Shown: piece after piece, positions 1 to 8,097 of the stretch
How the letters are laid out: the number at the start of each line of letters is the position of its first letter
Numbering within the stretch: position 1 is the first letter of the stretch
From: Bacillus sp. cl95
GTDB taxonomy: Bacteria > Bacillota > Bacilli > Bacillales > Cytobacillaceae
Length of the DNA: 64,000 nucleotides
Direction of reading: 5' to 3'
Assembly (NCBI RefSeq): GCF_900115925.1
Contig: NZ_FOYF01000001.1
Location: forward strand, 1-64,000
Program-made: the position numbers and the translations under genes
Notes under the pieces: generated by a model
Seen by the model: only the letters and a program-made list of their open reading frames with translations
Told to the model about the DNA's origin: nothing
The model's database searches: none

Positions 1-39
1 CATTGTAACTTATTTTTTAAAAAAGGAGAGGTAAAGGGA

Positions 40-306
40 ATGAGACACGAAGAATGTGAAGATTGTAGAAAGAAAAGTGAAAGTAAACATCGTTGCAAAG
101 GATGCGCATGTGATCAATTTAGAAAATTATCAACAAATACAGAAGTAGATTTATTTTTATCAGGTGGGACTATCCTTGAAGATCTCGTTTTTGTAAATTT
201 TGATGAAAAAAATTGCTGTGCTTTCTTCAATTCTGAGAGAGAAGGAGGACAACTTATCGTTGTTGATTGTCAGTTTGTCCAAGCTATTGGATTCGAATCT
301 GATTAA
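40..306 (+). CDS. small cysteine-rich protein, possibly spore-coat related
   Basis: An 88-residue protein with eight cysteines, clustered near the N-terminus (a CxxC and a CKGCAC block around residues 6-24) with a CC pair near residue 59. An AGGAGAGG ribosome-binding site lies about 8 nt before the ATG. The middle and C-terminal part alternates short beta-like segments (SGGTILEDLVFVNF, then GGQLIVVDCQ), as in small Bacillus coat or exosporium-type proteins. That assignment is inference from composition and pattern, not a recognised family match. It is a single gene with its own terminator and lies outside the cassette array, upstream of the recombinase gene on the other strand. Confidence 0.6.
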   Translation: MRHEECEDCRKKSESKHRCKGCACDQFRKLSTNTEVDLFLSGGTILEDLVFVNFDEKNCCAFFNSEREGGQLIVVDCQFVQAIGFESD

Positions 307-314
307 ATGATATG

Positions 315-353
315 GAGGGGGATTCTAACATGCTTTAGAATCCCTCTCTTTTT
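315..353 (+). terminator. rho-independent terminator
   Basis: An inverted repeat (GGGATTCTAA pairing with TTAGAATCCC) is followed by CTCTCTTTTTT. It directly follows the stop codon of the small cysteine-rich gene. Confidence 0.85.
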
Positions 354-392
354 TATTTAATGTCGCAGTTTTGGTCGAATGACAAACAAACA

Positions 393-1394
393 TTATTGAA
401 TTAGATACTTTTTATGCTGTTCACGTTTCCTTTCATGAGTAATTTTTGCGTACCTTAGTGTAGTATCTGGTGAACTGTGACCTAACAGCTCTTGAATAGC
501 TACAAGGTCAGCTCCATTATTTAATGTTAATGTAGCAAATGTATGTCTTAAAACATGAGGACTAACTTTGTCTTTTAAACCAGCTTTTTGAGCTATCATT
601 CCTATTTCCCTTTGGATTCCACGTTTAGATAATCTTCTATAAGGTTTTCTCTCTGTAATCATTAAGGCCTTACAGTCATCCTCGCGTTGTTTTAAGTATT
701 TATTTAAATGATACATAGCTCTAATTGAAAAATAGACTTCCCTTTGTTTATCACCTTTACCTATAACTAATGTGCTCATATTCTGTTGATTGATATCACT
801 TTTATTTAATCCATGAACTTCAGATAAACGACAGCCAGTTGCATACAATACTTCAAGAAAAGCACGTTGTCTAACTGTTTCACATGCTTCTCTTAACATT
901 TCCAGTTCTTCGATTGATAAGGATTTAGGAAGTCTGAATTCATCCTTTGGAGCTTTTAATTTAGTAGTTGGATCACGTTTGATATATTCTTCTGAAACTA
1001 ACCAACTAAAAAAACTCTTTAAAATAGATAGTTTCTTTCTAATTGTGCTCATTTTTAAGGTCCCATCTATACTTAAATACATGCGAACATCAGCTGTTGC
1101 TATGTCCTAAGCCTTCTTTTTTACGATATCAGCAAACATACTTAATTCCAGGAGGTAGTTGTCTAGAGTAATAGAACTTAATCCTTCTAGTTTTTTTGCT
1201 GAAATGAACAATTTAATTTTGTCCTCCAGATCAGGATGAAATTCGCCTAACTCCGCTCTTTGAATATAATACACTGATAAAACAGTAGACAGTTTATTCT
1301 TTGTATTTTCCACTTCGATGTTAGGGTACAACTCTTTTAAAGCTGTCACTAAATCTGATAATATTTGCTCTCCTAGATTCATAAAAATCAACAC
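393..1394 (-). pseudogene. Xer-like tyrosine recombinase split by an in-frame amber codon
   Basis: Two minus-strand open frames, 1107-1394 (95 codons, N-terminal SAM-like core-binding domain) and 393-1082 (229 codons, catalytic domain), lie in the same frame. They are separated by TAG at 1107-1109 and eight sense codons that read DIATADVR. The whole would be 333 residues. The catalytic half shows the complete set of residues: Arg in ATGCRLSE, Lys in GKGDKQR, HVLRH, GHSS, and the nucleophilic Tyr in TTLRYAK. The extra helix that marks integron IntI proteins between the second and third patches is not evident, so this is Xer/phage-type. The gene borders an array of genes separated by paired recombination-site-like repeats, and it is the obvious candidate for having built that array. 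A single base change is enough to explain the inactivation. Suppression, or a sequencing error, cannot be excluded. Confidence 0.88.
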
Positions 1395-1625
1395 TCCTTA
1401 GTTAAGATTGGTAAACTAAGGATTACCCATTCAAACACCCAAAATACCAAGGAGTATGGGCTACATCTTTATTTTCTATAACATTTAGCCGACAGAAAAA
1501 GACGATTCCTTTTGTGGTGTAATCGTCTCTTATTGATTATGTATTGCAAGTATCTTTGTACTGCGCAACAAAAAAATATTTTAATTTCTGATCTTAAACA
1601 TAGGTCAATAAAGAGATTGTTGGCG

Positions 1626-1772
1626 TTATTCCTTTACATCGTCCTTGCATATTTCACTAACTAGCTGCCATACAGCGTTGTTTTCTTTATTTTTTGGTGC
1701 AAGCCTATCACAAAGCTCTTCTACTTTCTTCTTAAACTCTTTCGAGACACCACCATCACCATGTTCTACCAT
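1626..1772 (-). CDS. 48-residue hypothetical protein
   Basis: A short, mostly charged reading frame starts MVEHGDGG and ends KDDVKE. An AAGGAG ribosome-binding site lies about 8 nt before the ATG. The family is not recognised; the composition (Lys/Glu-rich with two Cys and one Trp) suggests a small soluble helical protein. It is the array gene nearest the recombinase and has the same orientation as most array genes. A hairpin (GACGATT at 1501-1507 pairing with AATCGTC at 1521-1527) lies downstream. Confidence 0.55.
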   Translation of the reverse strand: MVEHGDGGVSKEFKKKVEELCDRLAPKNKENNAVWQLVSEICKDDVKE

Positions 1773-1810
1773 ATGGACAACTCCTTTTTACTGATAAATC
1801 GACTGTTTTT

Positions 1811-1838
1811 CTTGAACAATCGCACCCGTTAGCCATCC
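1811..1838. repeat. half-site B of the cassette-type repeat
   Basis: The sequence runs from TTGAACAAT through spacer GCACCC to GTTAGCC. It matches the B half-sites found at 4392, 6251, 7417, 9771, 10500 and 14547. The left edge of the 222-bp duplicated segment falls inside its spacer. Confidence 0.6.
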
Positions 1839-2042
1839 ATGAAGCGCAAAAACGGCGCTTCACCACAGAGAATGAAAATGCATAGGAAGTGTCAATACTG
1901 ATACTGACCTTGATCCAGTCAACCCTAATCCATAGAAGCTTTATTTTCATGCTCTCCTCTTTTTTTAACGATCGAGCAGGGTCTTCTTAAGTTTTGTCAT
2001 TTTTCTATTCTGTAGCAACTTATTTTCATGGTAGTTGAAGAA
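1821..2042. repeat. 222-bp direct repeat, copy 1
   Basis: This 222-bp segment is repeated without any mismatch I can find at 14554-14775, in the same orientation. Its left edge lies in a half-site B (GCACCC before GTTAGCC). Its right edge lies in a sequence resembling the right arm of half-site A (GTAGTTGAAGAA). Inside is a hairpin (GAAGCGC pairing with GCGCTTC) and, on the minus strand, a short open frame starting at 1950 behind GAGGAG; no convincing protein is encoded. It behaves like an ORF-poor cassette present at both ends of the array. Confidence 0.85.
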
Positions 2043-2052
2043 GAAGTTTTAT

Positions 2053-2274
2053 TTAATTCTCTTGTTGCTTTTTCTTATACATCTCTTTTAGTACATCTGG
2101 TCCAGGGATATTATTTAATATCTTTATTAGTTCATCTACACATTTATCGCTTGCAAAGTCACCTTTTCCGTCTTTTGCCATTTCCAAATAAGCGGCGGTC
2201 ATCATTTCAATGCTTTTTACCATCTGACTCATCTAAGGCAATGATTTTTTCTTTTGTTTTTATAAATCCAACAT
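2053..2274 (-). pseudogene. small hypothetical gene with two apparent frameshifts
   Basis: A strong ribosome-binding site (AAGGAG, 8 nt before the ATG at 2274) leads into a frame that stops after four codons. Shifting frame once near 2264 gives the open stretch IKTKEKIIALDESDG. A second shift near 2229, in a run of A residues, joins a 59-codon frame ending KEMYKKKQQEN. Joined, the segments give a coherent acidic helical protein of about 73 residues. The open C-terminal part alone spans 2053-2232. The reconstruction is inference; no family was recognised. Confidence 0.5.
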
Positions 2275-2373
2275 AAATTATCTCCTTAGTTCTGATTGAA
2301 AGTATAGTAAGTTCGCTATAAGGGGTAGCTTCAGGAAAATGCAGATTTACAACGTTAAGGAAGTTTCAATATT

Positions 2374-2417
2374 AAAAAACCTAATTTTTCAGCATTAAAT
2401 GCGAAATTAGGTTTTTT
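2374..2417. terminator. bidirectional rho-independent terminator
   Basis: AAAAAACCTAATTT pairs with AAATTAGGTTTTTT around a short loop, giving A- and T-tracts on both sides. It lies downstream of the minus-strand DinB-family gene. Confidence 0.85.
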
Positions 2418-2434
2418 CATTAATAGAAAAAGAC

Positions 2435-2944
2435 TTATAAGTATTTATCACTAATCACTTTCATATGGTGTAACTCGTGCCCGACAATGCCATATGCAAT
2501 GGTACCTACCGAAACTGGGCTGTTCATTACAGTTCCATTACGAACCCACGCTGCATCATCAATGGTTGAAATAAGGCTTAACGTGTTGGAGCGTACCGTG
2601 TCTATACCAGCTAGTAACTGCTCCCAGGATAATTTGTTGAAGTTTGCCGCAGAAACGTATTGTTCCTGTTCCATTGCTGGGAGTGGTGCACTTTCATTTC
2701 GTGCAATGGCAAGCATTCGATACGACATCACACGTTCCGAGTCGGTCATATGCCCAATCACTTCTTTTAAAGTCCATTTCCCTGGTGCGTACGCCTTCCT
2801 TGCTGACTCCTCTGATACGCTGCTTAAGAGGGTAAGGGTCTTAGTCCGTTGCTTAGTAAGTATTTCTTCAATATCTCCATGTGGCACAAGACTAACATAC
2901 CTATCATGCTCTGGATTTTCAATAAATAATGGTCGTGGACGCAC
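2435..2944 (-). CDS. DinB-family putative metal-dependent protein
   Basis: This is a 169-residue four-helix-bundle protein of the DinB/YfiT-like superfamily. These proteins bind a metal with three histidines; many act as thiol-dependent S-transferases, and the substrate here is unknown. GHMTDSER near residue 65 and the C-terminal GHELHHMKV supply the expected histidines. I place the start at the GTG at 2944 because GAGGAGG sits 6 nt upstream; the more upstream ATG overlaps that ribosome-binding site. The gene stands alone and has a terminator directly downstream. It lies inside the cassette-like array. Confidence 0.8.
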   Translation of the reverse strand: MRPRPLFIENPEHDRYVSLVPHGDIEEILTKQRTKTLTLLSSVSEESARKAYAPGKWTLKEVIGHMTDSERVMSYRMLAIARNESAPLPAMEQEQYVSAANFNKLSWEQLLAGIDTVRSNTLSLISTIDDAAWVRNGTVMNSPVSVGTIAYGIVGHELHHMKVISDKYL

Positions 2945-3138
2945 AAGAATCCTCCTCATCGGAATAGTTAACTATGGTTCTAGGCTAATATTCGACTGTC
3001 AAGAAGATATTTCCTGTATTTTTGATATTTAATTTCATTACCGCAAAATAATTGCAAATTAAACAACTTTATTATCTCTGTACAACTGATTTATGCAATT
3101 AACATAATACAGATAATAATGGATTAATTCACTTTTTA

Positions 3139-3156
3139 TTCCACTAACCTGCTTCG
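3139..3156. repeat. half-site A, left part, interrupted by IS110
   Basis: ACTAAC plus spacer CTGCTTC is followed directly by the IS110 left end (TTCGTATTATAAGG). The matching right arm, TTAGCTTAAG, resumes at about 4349 beyond the element. Confidence 0.7.
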
Positions 3157-4346
3157 TTCGTATTATAAGGTTAGCCAGAATGCTAAATATATCTGGTTGA
3201 CCATTTTTTATTTGGTCATATTATATCAGTAGCCAGGGTAGAACGTAACTGCCCGTGGGGCTTTCGACCTTTACTTTTCTTAAACTTGAACCTCTTGCCT
3301 TGTATGAAATCAACGGATTGATAATAATCAATAAATATCCTCGTTTATAAAAAGCGTGGTGTCCAATTGTTAAACCTTCGTAATCTTACAAGACAGCATG
3401 AAAATATTACTGGAGTCACAATTCAAACGAAGCTTCAATTTCAGGCTGTTCTTGAGCAAGTTTTTCCAGAATATAAAGGAGTTTTTGGCGATTTATATTC
3501 TGTTGTATCACTCCTAACGCTTTCAGAGTTCCCCTCTTCCGAGGATATTATAGAAGCAAGTGAAGAAACATTACAGACAAGATACATGAATTATGTAAAA
3601 GTCGTTCATACAGATGGGCTAATGAAAAAGCTATTCAACTCAAAGCTGCCGCAATCCGAAATCCGTTTGAAAAGACTTCGTATCAGAGTCATATTTTGAG
3701 TCTTGATATGTATATAAACATCATTCTTCAATACAAAGAGCATCTATCCAAGTTAGAGTCAGAAATATGCCCTTGCAAAAGAAGCTGAAGAATATAATAA
3801 TATCAAATCTATCCCTGGTATCGGAGAAAAGATCGCTGCAACGATCATTTCAGAAATTCGGGAGATAGATCGATTTACTGATCCTAAAAAACTAGTAGCT
3901 TTCGCTGGAGTTAATCCTAGTGTATTCGAATCTGGTAAGTTTACAGCCACAAAGAATCGAATCACAAAAAGAGGGTCCAGTAGGCTTCGTCACGCCTTAT
4001 ATATGGCTGTTCGTTGTGCAATTCGTGATTGCCATAAAAAAAAAAACAACGGATGAAATCATCCCTCGCAACAAGAAAATGCGAGAGTTTTACGACAAAA
4101 AACGTGGAGAAGGAAAGCCCTTTAAAGTAGCTGTAATAGCATGTGTCAATAAACTCTTACATTGGATATTTGCCCTTTTAAAGAACAGAACAACTTTCCA
4201 AGATATAGCTTTGAACCAAAAATAAACTAAATAACACAAAACCTTCCAAAATCAGACTAACGGAAGGTTATTTGGCATGCACATTTTTAGTATAGCATGA
4301 GATATTTTAAGTTTTTATTGAATAATATTGACAAACTATTAGCTGG
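3157..4346 (+). mobile_element. IS110-family element, rearranged remnant
   Basis: The left end (from TTCGTATTATAAGG) and right end (to GACAAACTATTAGCTGG) match the fuller copy at 8098-9726. About 400 bp of the 5' coding part is missing. The short stretch about 3270-3350 is in inverted orientation: its reverse complement corresponds to the fuller copy at about 8585-8660. The element therefore suffered a deletion plus a small internal inversion as well as coding indels. Confidence 0.85.
3355..4225 (+). pseudogene. IS110 transposase fragment
   Basis: Reading frames at 3367-3699 and 3920-4225, plus the intervening sequence, align with codons for LLNLRNLTRQHEN through the C-terminal KNRTTFQDIA of the complete homologue at 8356-9593. 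Frameshifts occur near 3590, near 3770 and near 4040 (a run of A). The N-terminal DEDD/RuvC-like domain is missing, so this copy cannot encode an active transposase. The second domain, with its serine-containing GSSRLRHALY motif, is still recognisable in one frame. Confidence 0.85.
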
Positions 4347-4418
4347 TTTAGCTTAAGAACAATTTCAACAAAAAAGGCGTTAATCCTTCCTGGATCAACG
4401 CACCCTATAGTTTAAGTA
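4347..4418. repeat. paired cassette site: A right arm, hairpin, half-site B
   Basis: The A right arm (TTTAGCTTAAG) follows the IS110 right end. Next is the hairpin GCGTTAATCC/GGATCAACGC, then half-site B with GATCAAC, GCACCC and a TATAGTTTAAGTA arm. With the left part at 3139 it restores one complete composite site. Confidence 0.65.
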
Positions 4419-4531
4419 TTTTTATTCACAAGATGATTCAAAAACCACTCCAAATCATATCCAATCTATTTGTTAGTTTGTCCAATCATCCATTTAACTT
4501 TTGAATAAGTTATCAAATGGAGGTGTTAAAA

Positions 4532-6115
4532 ATGGATCACGAAGAAAGTATGGATGAATGTAAAATGAAAAATGACAAAATTGCTAAGGACAAAAATTCG
4601 TGTCTTCTCGGTCCCTTATCTCCTGCTGAAAGACGCGAGAAGGTATTTGATATTCGTAAGGATGCTGCGAGATTCTATAAAAATCAGCCATTAGTTCACC
4701 ATCCCTGTAATGGGGATGAAGATAGGTATCCAAATAAAATTGCCAGTTATACAAAAGCATTTCCGCATAATCAGTTAGGCGAGGTAAACATCCAAGCTTA
4801 TAATAAATATTTAAAAGCATTGGAAACAGGAGACCCTAACGACTTTGAGAAGATTCCACTGGGTGGCGTTGTTAAACTAGTAAATCCACAGGGTGCTTTT
4901 GCATTCGAATTAGTCGGACCTAATAGTCACCAATTGGTTATTCCAGCACCACCAGCCTTTAGCAGTGCTGAAATAGCTGGAGAGATGGTTGAGCTTTATT
5001 GGCAAGCATTGGCACGGGATATTCCTTTCAATATATATAATCAAGACCCATTAACAAATTATGCTGCAAAAGAACTTTCCAGCCTGCCTATTTTTCGGGG
5101 ACCGAAAAAGAATGGACTAGTCACGACAGGTACCTTATTCCGAGGGAACTTTCAAGGCGACTTAACAGGACCATATATTTCACAATTTTTATGGAAGGAT
5201 GTCCCCTTTGTTTCAACTAAAATTATCCAGCGATACCGTACCACTGTTCCTGGGGACGACCATCTAACTTCTTATGACGACTGGCTGGCTGTACAAAACG
5301 GCTCCAGTCCTCCTACCCCAAATCGTTTTGACCCCCTACCTCGCTATATTCGAAATGGTCGGGATTTGGGAGAATGGGTACACAGGGATAGTTCCATTGA
5401 TGGCGGGTTAATTGCTTGTTACATTTTGCATAGTTTTGGCAGACAAGCTTTGGATCCGTCCAATCCTTACTTTAACTCTGCAACCCAAGTTGGTTTCACT
5501 ACCTTTGGACCACCGCATATCTTGGACTTTGTGACAAGAGCTTCGCGTCCGGCTCTTGAGGCAGTTTGGTTCCAAAAATGGCTGGTCCATCGCAGTCTCC
5601 GTCCGGAGGAATTCGGCGGCCGAATTCAAAATCAGAAATCGGATATTGATTACCCGATAAATCCGGTAGTTCTGAATTCGGAAGCACTTGCCGAAACTTT
5701 TAATAAATTCGGCACCTATTTGCTACCTCAGGCATATGCAGAAGGAGCTCCTGCGCATCCATCCTATGTTTCCGGTCATGCAGCACTTATTGGAGCAATG
5801 GTAACAATACTGAAGGCCTACTTTAATGAATCGTTTGTAATCCCCGATCCGGTTGTTGCCAGTTCCGATGGTCTTTCCCTCATACCTTACGAAGGTCCGC
5901 CGCTTACGATAGGCGGGGAACTAAATAAACTTGCATCAAATATTTCCATCGGCCGGTCGTTCGGTGGTATTCACTACCGCAACGATTATTTCGATGGAAT
6001 TATGCTCGGAGAATCTATGGCCATTGGGATAATGAGGGATTACAGAAAAACCTATAACGAGTTTTTCAAAGGATTCTCTCTCACAAAATTTGATGGGACA
6101 AAGATAACAATCTGA
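4532..6115 (+). CDS. vanadium-dependent haloperoxidase-like protein (PAP2 superfamily)
   Basis: A 527-residue protein whose C-terminal third carries the vanadate/phosphate-binding signature shared by vanadium haloperoxidases and PAP2 phosphatases. PAHPSYVSGHAA provides the Ser-Gly-His motif. SIGRSFGGIHYRNDYFDG provides the Arg and the second, catalytic His. Family members oxidise halides with hydrogen peroxide or act as acid phosphatases; which applies here cannot be told. No signal peptide is visible. I chose the ATG at 4532 because GGAGG lies 8 nt upstream; the upstream ATG at 4517 overlaps that site. It is the largest gene of the array, on the opposite strand from most others, flanked by composite repeat sites and followed by its own terminator. 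Confidence 0.85.
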   Translation: MDHEESMDECKMKNDKIAKDKNSCLLGPLSPAERREKVFDIRKDAARFYKNQPLVHHPCNGDEDRYPNKIASYTKAFPHNQLGEVNIQAYNKYLKALETGDPNDFEKIPLGGVVKLVNPQGAFAFELVGPNSHQLVIPAPPAFSSAEIAGEMVELYWQALARDIPFNIYNQDPLTNYAAKELSSLPIFRGPKKNGLVTTGTLFRGNFQGDLTGPYISQFLWKDVPFVSTKIIQRYRTTVPGDDHLTSYDDWLAVQNGSSPPTPNRFDPLPRYIRNGRDLGEWVHRDSSIDGGLIACYILHSFGRQALDPSNPYFNSATQVGFTTFGPPHILDFVTRASRPALEAVWFQKWLVHRSLRPEEFGGRIQNQKSDIDYPINPVVLNSEALAETFNKFGTYLLPQAYAEGAPAHPSYVSGHAALIGAMVTILKAYFNESFVIPDPVVASSDGLSLIPYEGPPLTIGGELNKLASNISIGRSFGGIHYRNDYFDGIMLGESMAIGIMRDYRKTYNEFFKGFSLTKFDGTKITI

Positions 6116-6121
6116 GAAAAT

Positions 6122-6158
6122 AAAAGACACCCTGTATCTTTAAACTTGGTGTCTTTTA
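6122..6158 (+). terminator. rho-independent terminator
   Basis: AAAAGACACC pairs with GGTGTCTTTTA immediately after the haloperoxidase-like gene. Confidence 0.8.
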
Positions 6159-6194
6159 GCTTTGTGTCCTTTTTGATTTACTTCAGATTTGCCA

Positions 6195-6282
6195 ACCAAT
6201 TTTCACCTCCGCTTCACCATAAGAAAAGCTGACAAAATAACATCTTCGTTGTTCAACTCTTGCACCCGTTAATGCAATAAGG
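6195..6282. repeat. paired cassette site (A degenerate, B clear)
   Basis: Half-site B reads GTTCAACTCTT, GCACCC, GTTAATGCAATAAG at 6251-6282. A weak A-like half (CACCTCCGCTTCACCATAAG) and the AAAAGCTGAC segment lie at 6200-6232. It sits directly 3' of the minus-strand VOC gene, as an attC would sit behind a cassette gene. Confidence 0.55.
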
Positions 6283-6297
6283 AAATTTATTTTGTTC

Positions 6298-6672
6298 CTA
6301 CCAGTGTACTTGAAGTTTATTACCATTTGGATCATAAAAGTGGAAATACGAATGACCGTTATCTTCTTGTATATCCTCGACTTTAACTTGATTATTAATT
6401 AGGTGTTGACGAAATTCGGATAGTTCTGGGCTTGTAAAGCCAATACTAAAAGCTGATTCATTATTAATTGTAAAGTGGGCAAATGTTTCATCGTCAGTTG
6501 GAACTAAGATAAGTAAAAAAGCTCCCTCATTTACTTTAAAAATCGCAAATGGATCGTCAGTAATTTTTAATAACTGAATCCCTAATACATCTCTATACCA
6601 TTGTGCAGACTGTTCTAAATCTTTTACAGGAATTCTAATATAATGTACTTGCTCAATAAATGATTTACTCAT
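6298..6672 (-). CDS. VOC-family (glyoxalase/bleomycin-resistance fold) protein
   Basis: A 124-residue protein with the paired beta-alpha-beta-beta-beta modules of the vicinal oxygen chelate superfamily. It starts IEQVHYIRIPVKDLEQSAQWY, the usual first module with a candidate metal-binding His. It ends GHSYFHFYDPNGNKLQVHW, with the FYDPNGN turn and terminal strand typical of the second module. AAGGAGAGG precedes the ATG. Members are metal-dependent lyases, dioxygenases or drug-binding proteins; this sequence does not show which. Single-gene unit between two composite sites. Confidence 0.85.
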   Translation of the reverse strand: MSKSFIEQVHYIRIPVKDLEQSAQWYRDVLGIQLLKITDDPFAIFKVNEGAFLLILVPTDDETFAHFTINNESAFSIGFTSPELSEFRQHLINNQVKVEDIQEDNGHSYFHFYDPNGNKLQVHW

Positions 6673-6740
6673 ATTTACCTCTCCTTACTTTAATCTGGTA
6701 TATCAAATAATTCTCTTTTTTGTGTTTCTTTCCTTCCAAA

Positions 6741-6774
6741 TTATTGAATTAACCTGCTTCGTTTGTTGAAGAAG
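6741..6774. repeat. half-site A
   Basis: TTATTGAATTAAC, spacer CTGCTTC, GTTTGTTGAAGAAG. The arms form an imperfect inverted repeat. No convincing B half follows before the next gene, so this may be a truncated composite site. Confidence 0.65.
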
Positions 6775-6790
6775 ATTTTTGATTTGTCTT

Positions 6791-7237
6791 TTAAGCTTGA
6801 ATTGGTAAATAAATCTGTACTTCTTCATCTCCTTCGCCCATAGGGTGATATGTCTCGATAATATAAGAATCGAGATCTCTTTGATAACCTTGTTCTTCTG
6901 CCCAATTCAATAAATTCAAATGAAGTTCTCCCAAATTAGATATATTCCCTCTTGTAGTTATGTAACTTTTATTTGTTTCAATATAATCCATTCCTGTTGG
7001 TACTTCATTTAACCTCTCACTCACAATTAACCCTACATAATAATGACCTATCCTATGCTCCTCATCCTTTTTAGGCTCAAATAATGCAATTTCGGTCTCT
7101 GTTAGATTTAGGATTTCGTTTGAGCGACTTAATAGTTGCTTTGCAAGCAAGGGTACTTCATTACCAAAGTTAACAAACTCCCCACTACCTTTTAATCCAA
7201 CAAGCTTAAATTCTTTTTTAACCATCATAAACGACAT
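6791..7237 (-). CDS. GyrI-like / AraC effector-binding-domain protein
   Basis: A 148-residue stand-alone small-molecule-binding domain of the GyrI/SHS2 type, also found at the C-terminus of AraC and MerR regulators. Indicators are the opening strand VKKEFKLVGLKGSGEF, the central RIGHYYVGLIVSERLNEVPTGMDYIE, and the typical ending YIIETYHPMGEGDEEVQIYLPI. It has no DNA-binding domain. The ATG at 7237 is chosen because GGAGAGG lies 5 nt upstream; the upstream ATG at 7258 would precede that ribosome-binding site. A role in binding or hydrolysing cationic compounds is family knowledge only. Confidence 0.85.
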   Translation of the reverse strand: MSFMMVKKEFKLVGLKGSGEFVNFGNEVPLLAKQLLSRSNEILNLTETEIALFEPKKDEEHRIGHYYVGLIVSERLNEVPTGMDYIETNKSYITTRGNISNLGELHLNLLNWAEEQGYQRDLDSYIIETYHPMGEGDEEVQIYLPIQA

Positions 7238-7297
7238 ATTAACCTCTCCTATCCACATAAAAATTCCATAATATTCTAATTTTATTTATTCAACAAA

Positions 7298-7330
7298 AAA
7301 TCCTTACTTCCTGCAATGAAGTAAGGATTT
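7298..7330. terminator. hairpin, probable terminator
   Basis: AAATCCTTACTTC pairs perfectly with GAAGTAAGGATTT around a 7-nt loop. It lies between a half-site A and the GyrI-like gene. The flanking A-run suits termination of minus-strand transcription. Confidence 0.6.
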
Positions 7331-7350
7331 CATACTGATTTATGCAACTG

Positions 7351-7444
7351 TTATTCAACTAAACTGCCCCGATAGTTGCATAAAAAAAAAAGCTGACTTA
7401 AAGACAGCTCCGATCTTCAGCTAAAGCACCCGTTTGTTTAAGTA
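7351..7444. repeat. paired cassette site (A and B)
   Basis: Half-site A: TTCAACTAAA, CTGCCCC, GATAGTTGCATAA. Then an AAAAGCTGAC...CAGCT hairpin region. Half-site B: CAGCTAAA, GCACCC, GTTTGTTTAAGTA. It is one of the best-preserved composite sites. The stop codon of the lipoprotein gene lies about 110 bp beyond it. Confidence 0.75.
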
Positions 7445-7557
7445 CATTTCTTCACAATCCCTACCAGTTAAGACGTTTTCTTATTATTATCTGGCACCAT
7501 TTTTTCTTTAATTAAATTTCATCGCAACATACATTTACCAACACATTAAAGTTCTCA

Positions 7558-8019
7558 TTAATAACGAGATTCAACTAATTCAATCAATTTATCAGTCATT
7601 TTTTCTGGAACAGTATATATGGTGTTTGAATCTTCCGCCTTCATAAATGTGCTTTTTTGTCCTTTTTCACCTATCCATAGAAATAAACTTTGTTCATTGT
7701 TCTTATCGTGAACAACATCCATATAAAATTCGGGGTTAGCCATATTAACTTTGCCAGGCTCTTTTACTGCACTTGAAAAGATATCTTGAAAGGCTTTTAG
7801 GGATTCTTTATCATCAAAAGTAATTTCATTAGACCCTTTTGTTTTTGAAACATCAATGCTTACAAAGTCTTTTTCTATTGAAAGACTTTTATTGCTTTCT
7901 GATTTAGGTGATGAATTAACAGTAGTTGTTTCCGAGGAAACGTTCTCTTTTGATTGACATCCCAAAATAAATAAAGACATAAAGGATAATGATAAAGCCA
8001 AAAAGATAAATTTTCTCAA
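7558..8019 (-). CDS. small lipoprotein, YhfM-like
   Basis: A 153-residue protein starting from TTG, with GGAGGT 8 nt upstream. The N-terminus is a lipoprotein signal: basic start, hydrophobic stretch, lipobox ILGC with the lipidated Cys near residue 21. A Ser/Thr-rich linker follows (about residues 25-45), then a compact C-terminal domain. Features such as ESLKAFQDIFSSAV, LFLWIGEKGQ and TIYTVPEK resemble the YhfM-like domain of Bacillus lipoproteins; that match is tentative. It is predicted to be anchored on the outer face of the membrane. Function unknown. Confidence 0.75.
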   Translation of the reverse strand: MRKFIFLALSLSFMSLFILGCQSKENVSSETTTVNSSPKSESNKSLSIEKDFVSIDVSKTKGSNEITFDDKESLKAFQDIFSSAVKEPGKVNMANPEFYMDVVHDKNNEQSLFLWIGEKGQKSTFMKAEDSNTIYTVPEKMTDKLIELVESRY

Positions 8020-8076
8020 ATATTATTACCTCCTACGTTTTAATACTATTATTTAAATTAGACGGGAAACCCTTTT

Positions 8077-8097
8077 ATTGTTCAACTAACCTGCCCC
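8077..8097. repeat. half-site A, left part, interrupted by IS110 copy 2
   Basis: TTGTTCAACTAAC plus CTGCCCC, then the IS110 left end. The right arm TTAGTTCAACAAG resumes after the element at about 9728. Confidence 0.75.

Noticed and set aside
393-1394. Calling the recombinase an integron integrase (IntI)
   Set aside because: The segment between the central catalytic patches has normal Xer length and lacks the IntI-specific extra helix.
1756-1950. 64-codon minus-strand frame overlapping the 222-bp repeat
   Set aside because: It runs through the hairpin and recombination site and changes its end between the two copies; the overlapping 48-residue frame at 1626-1772 has the better ribosome-binding site.
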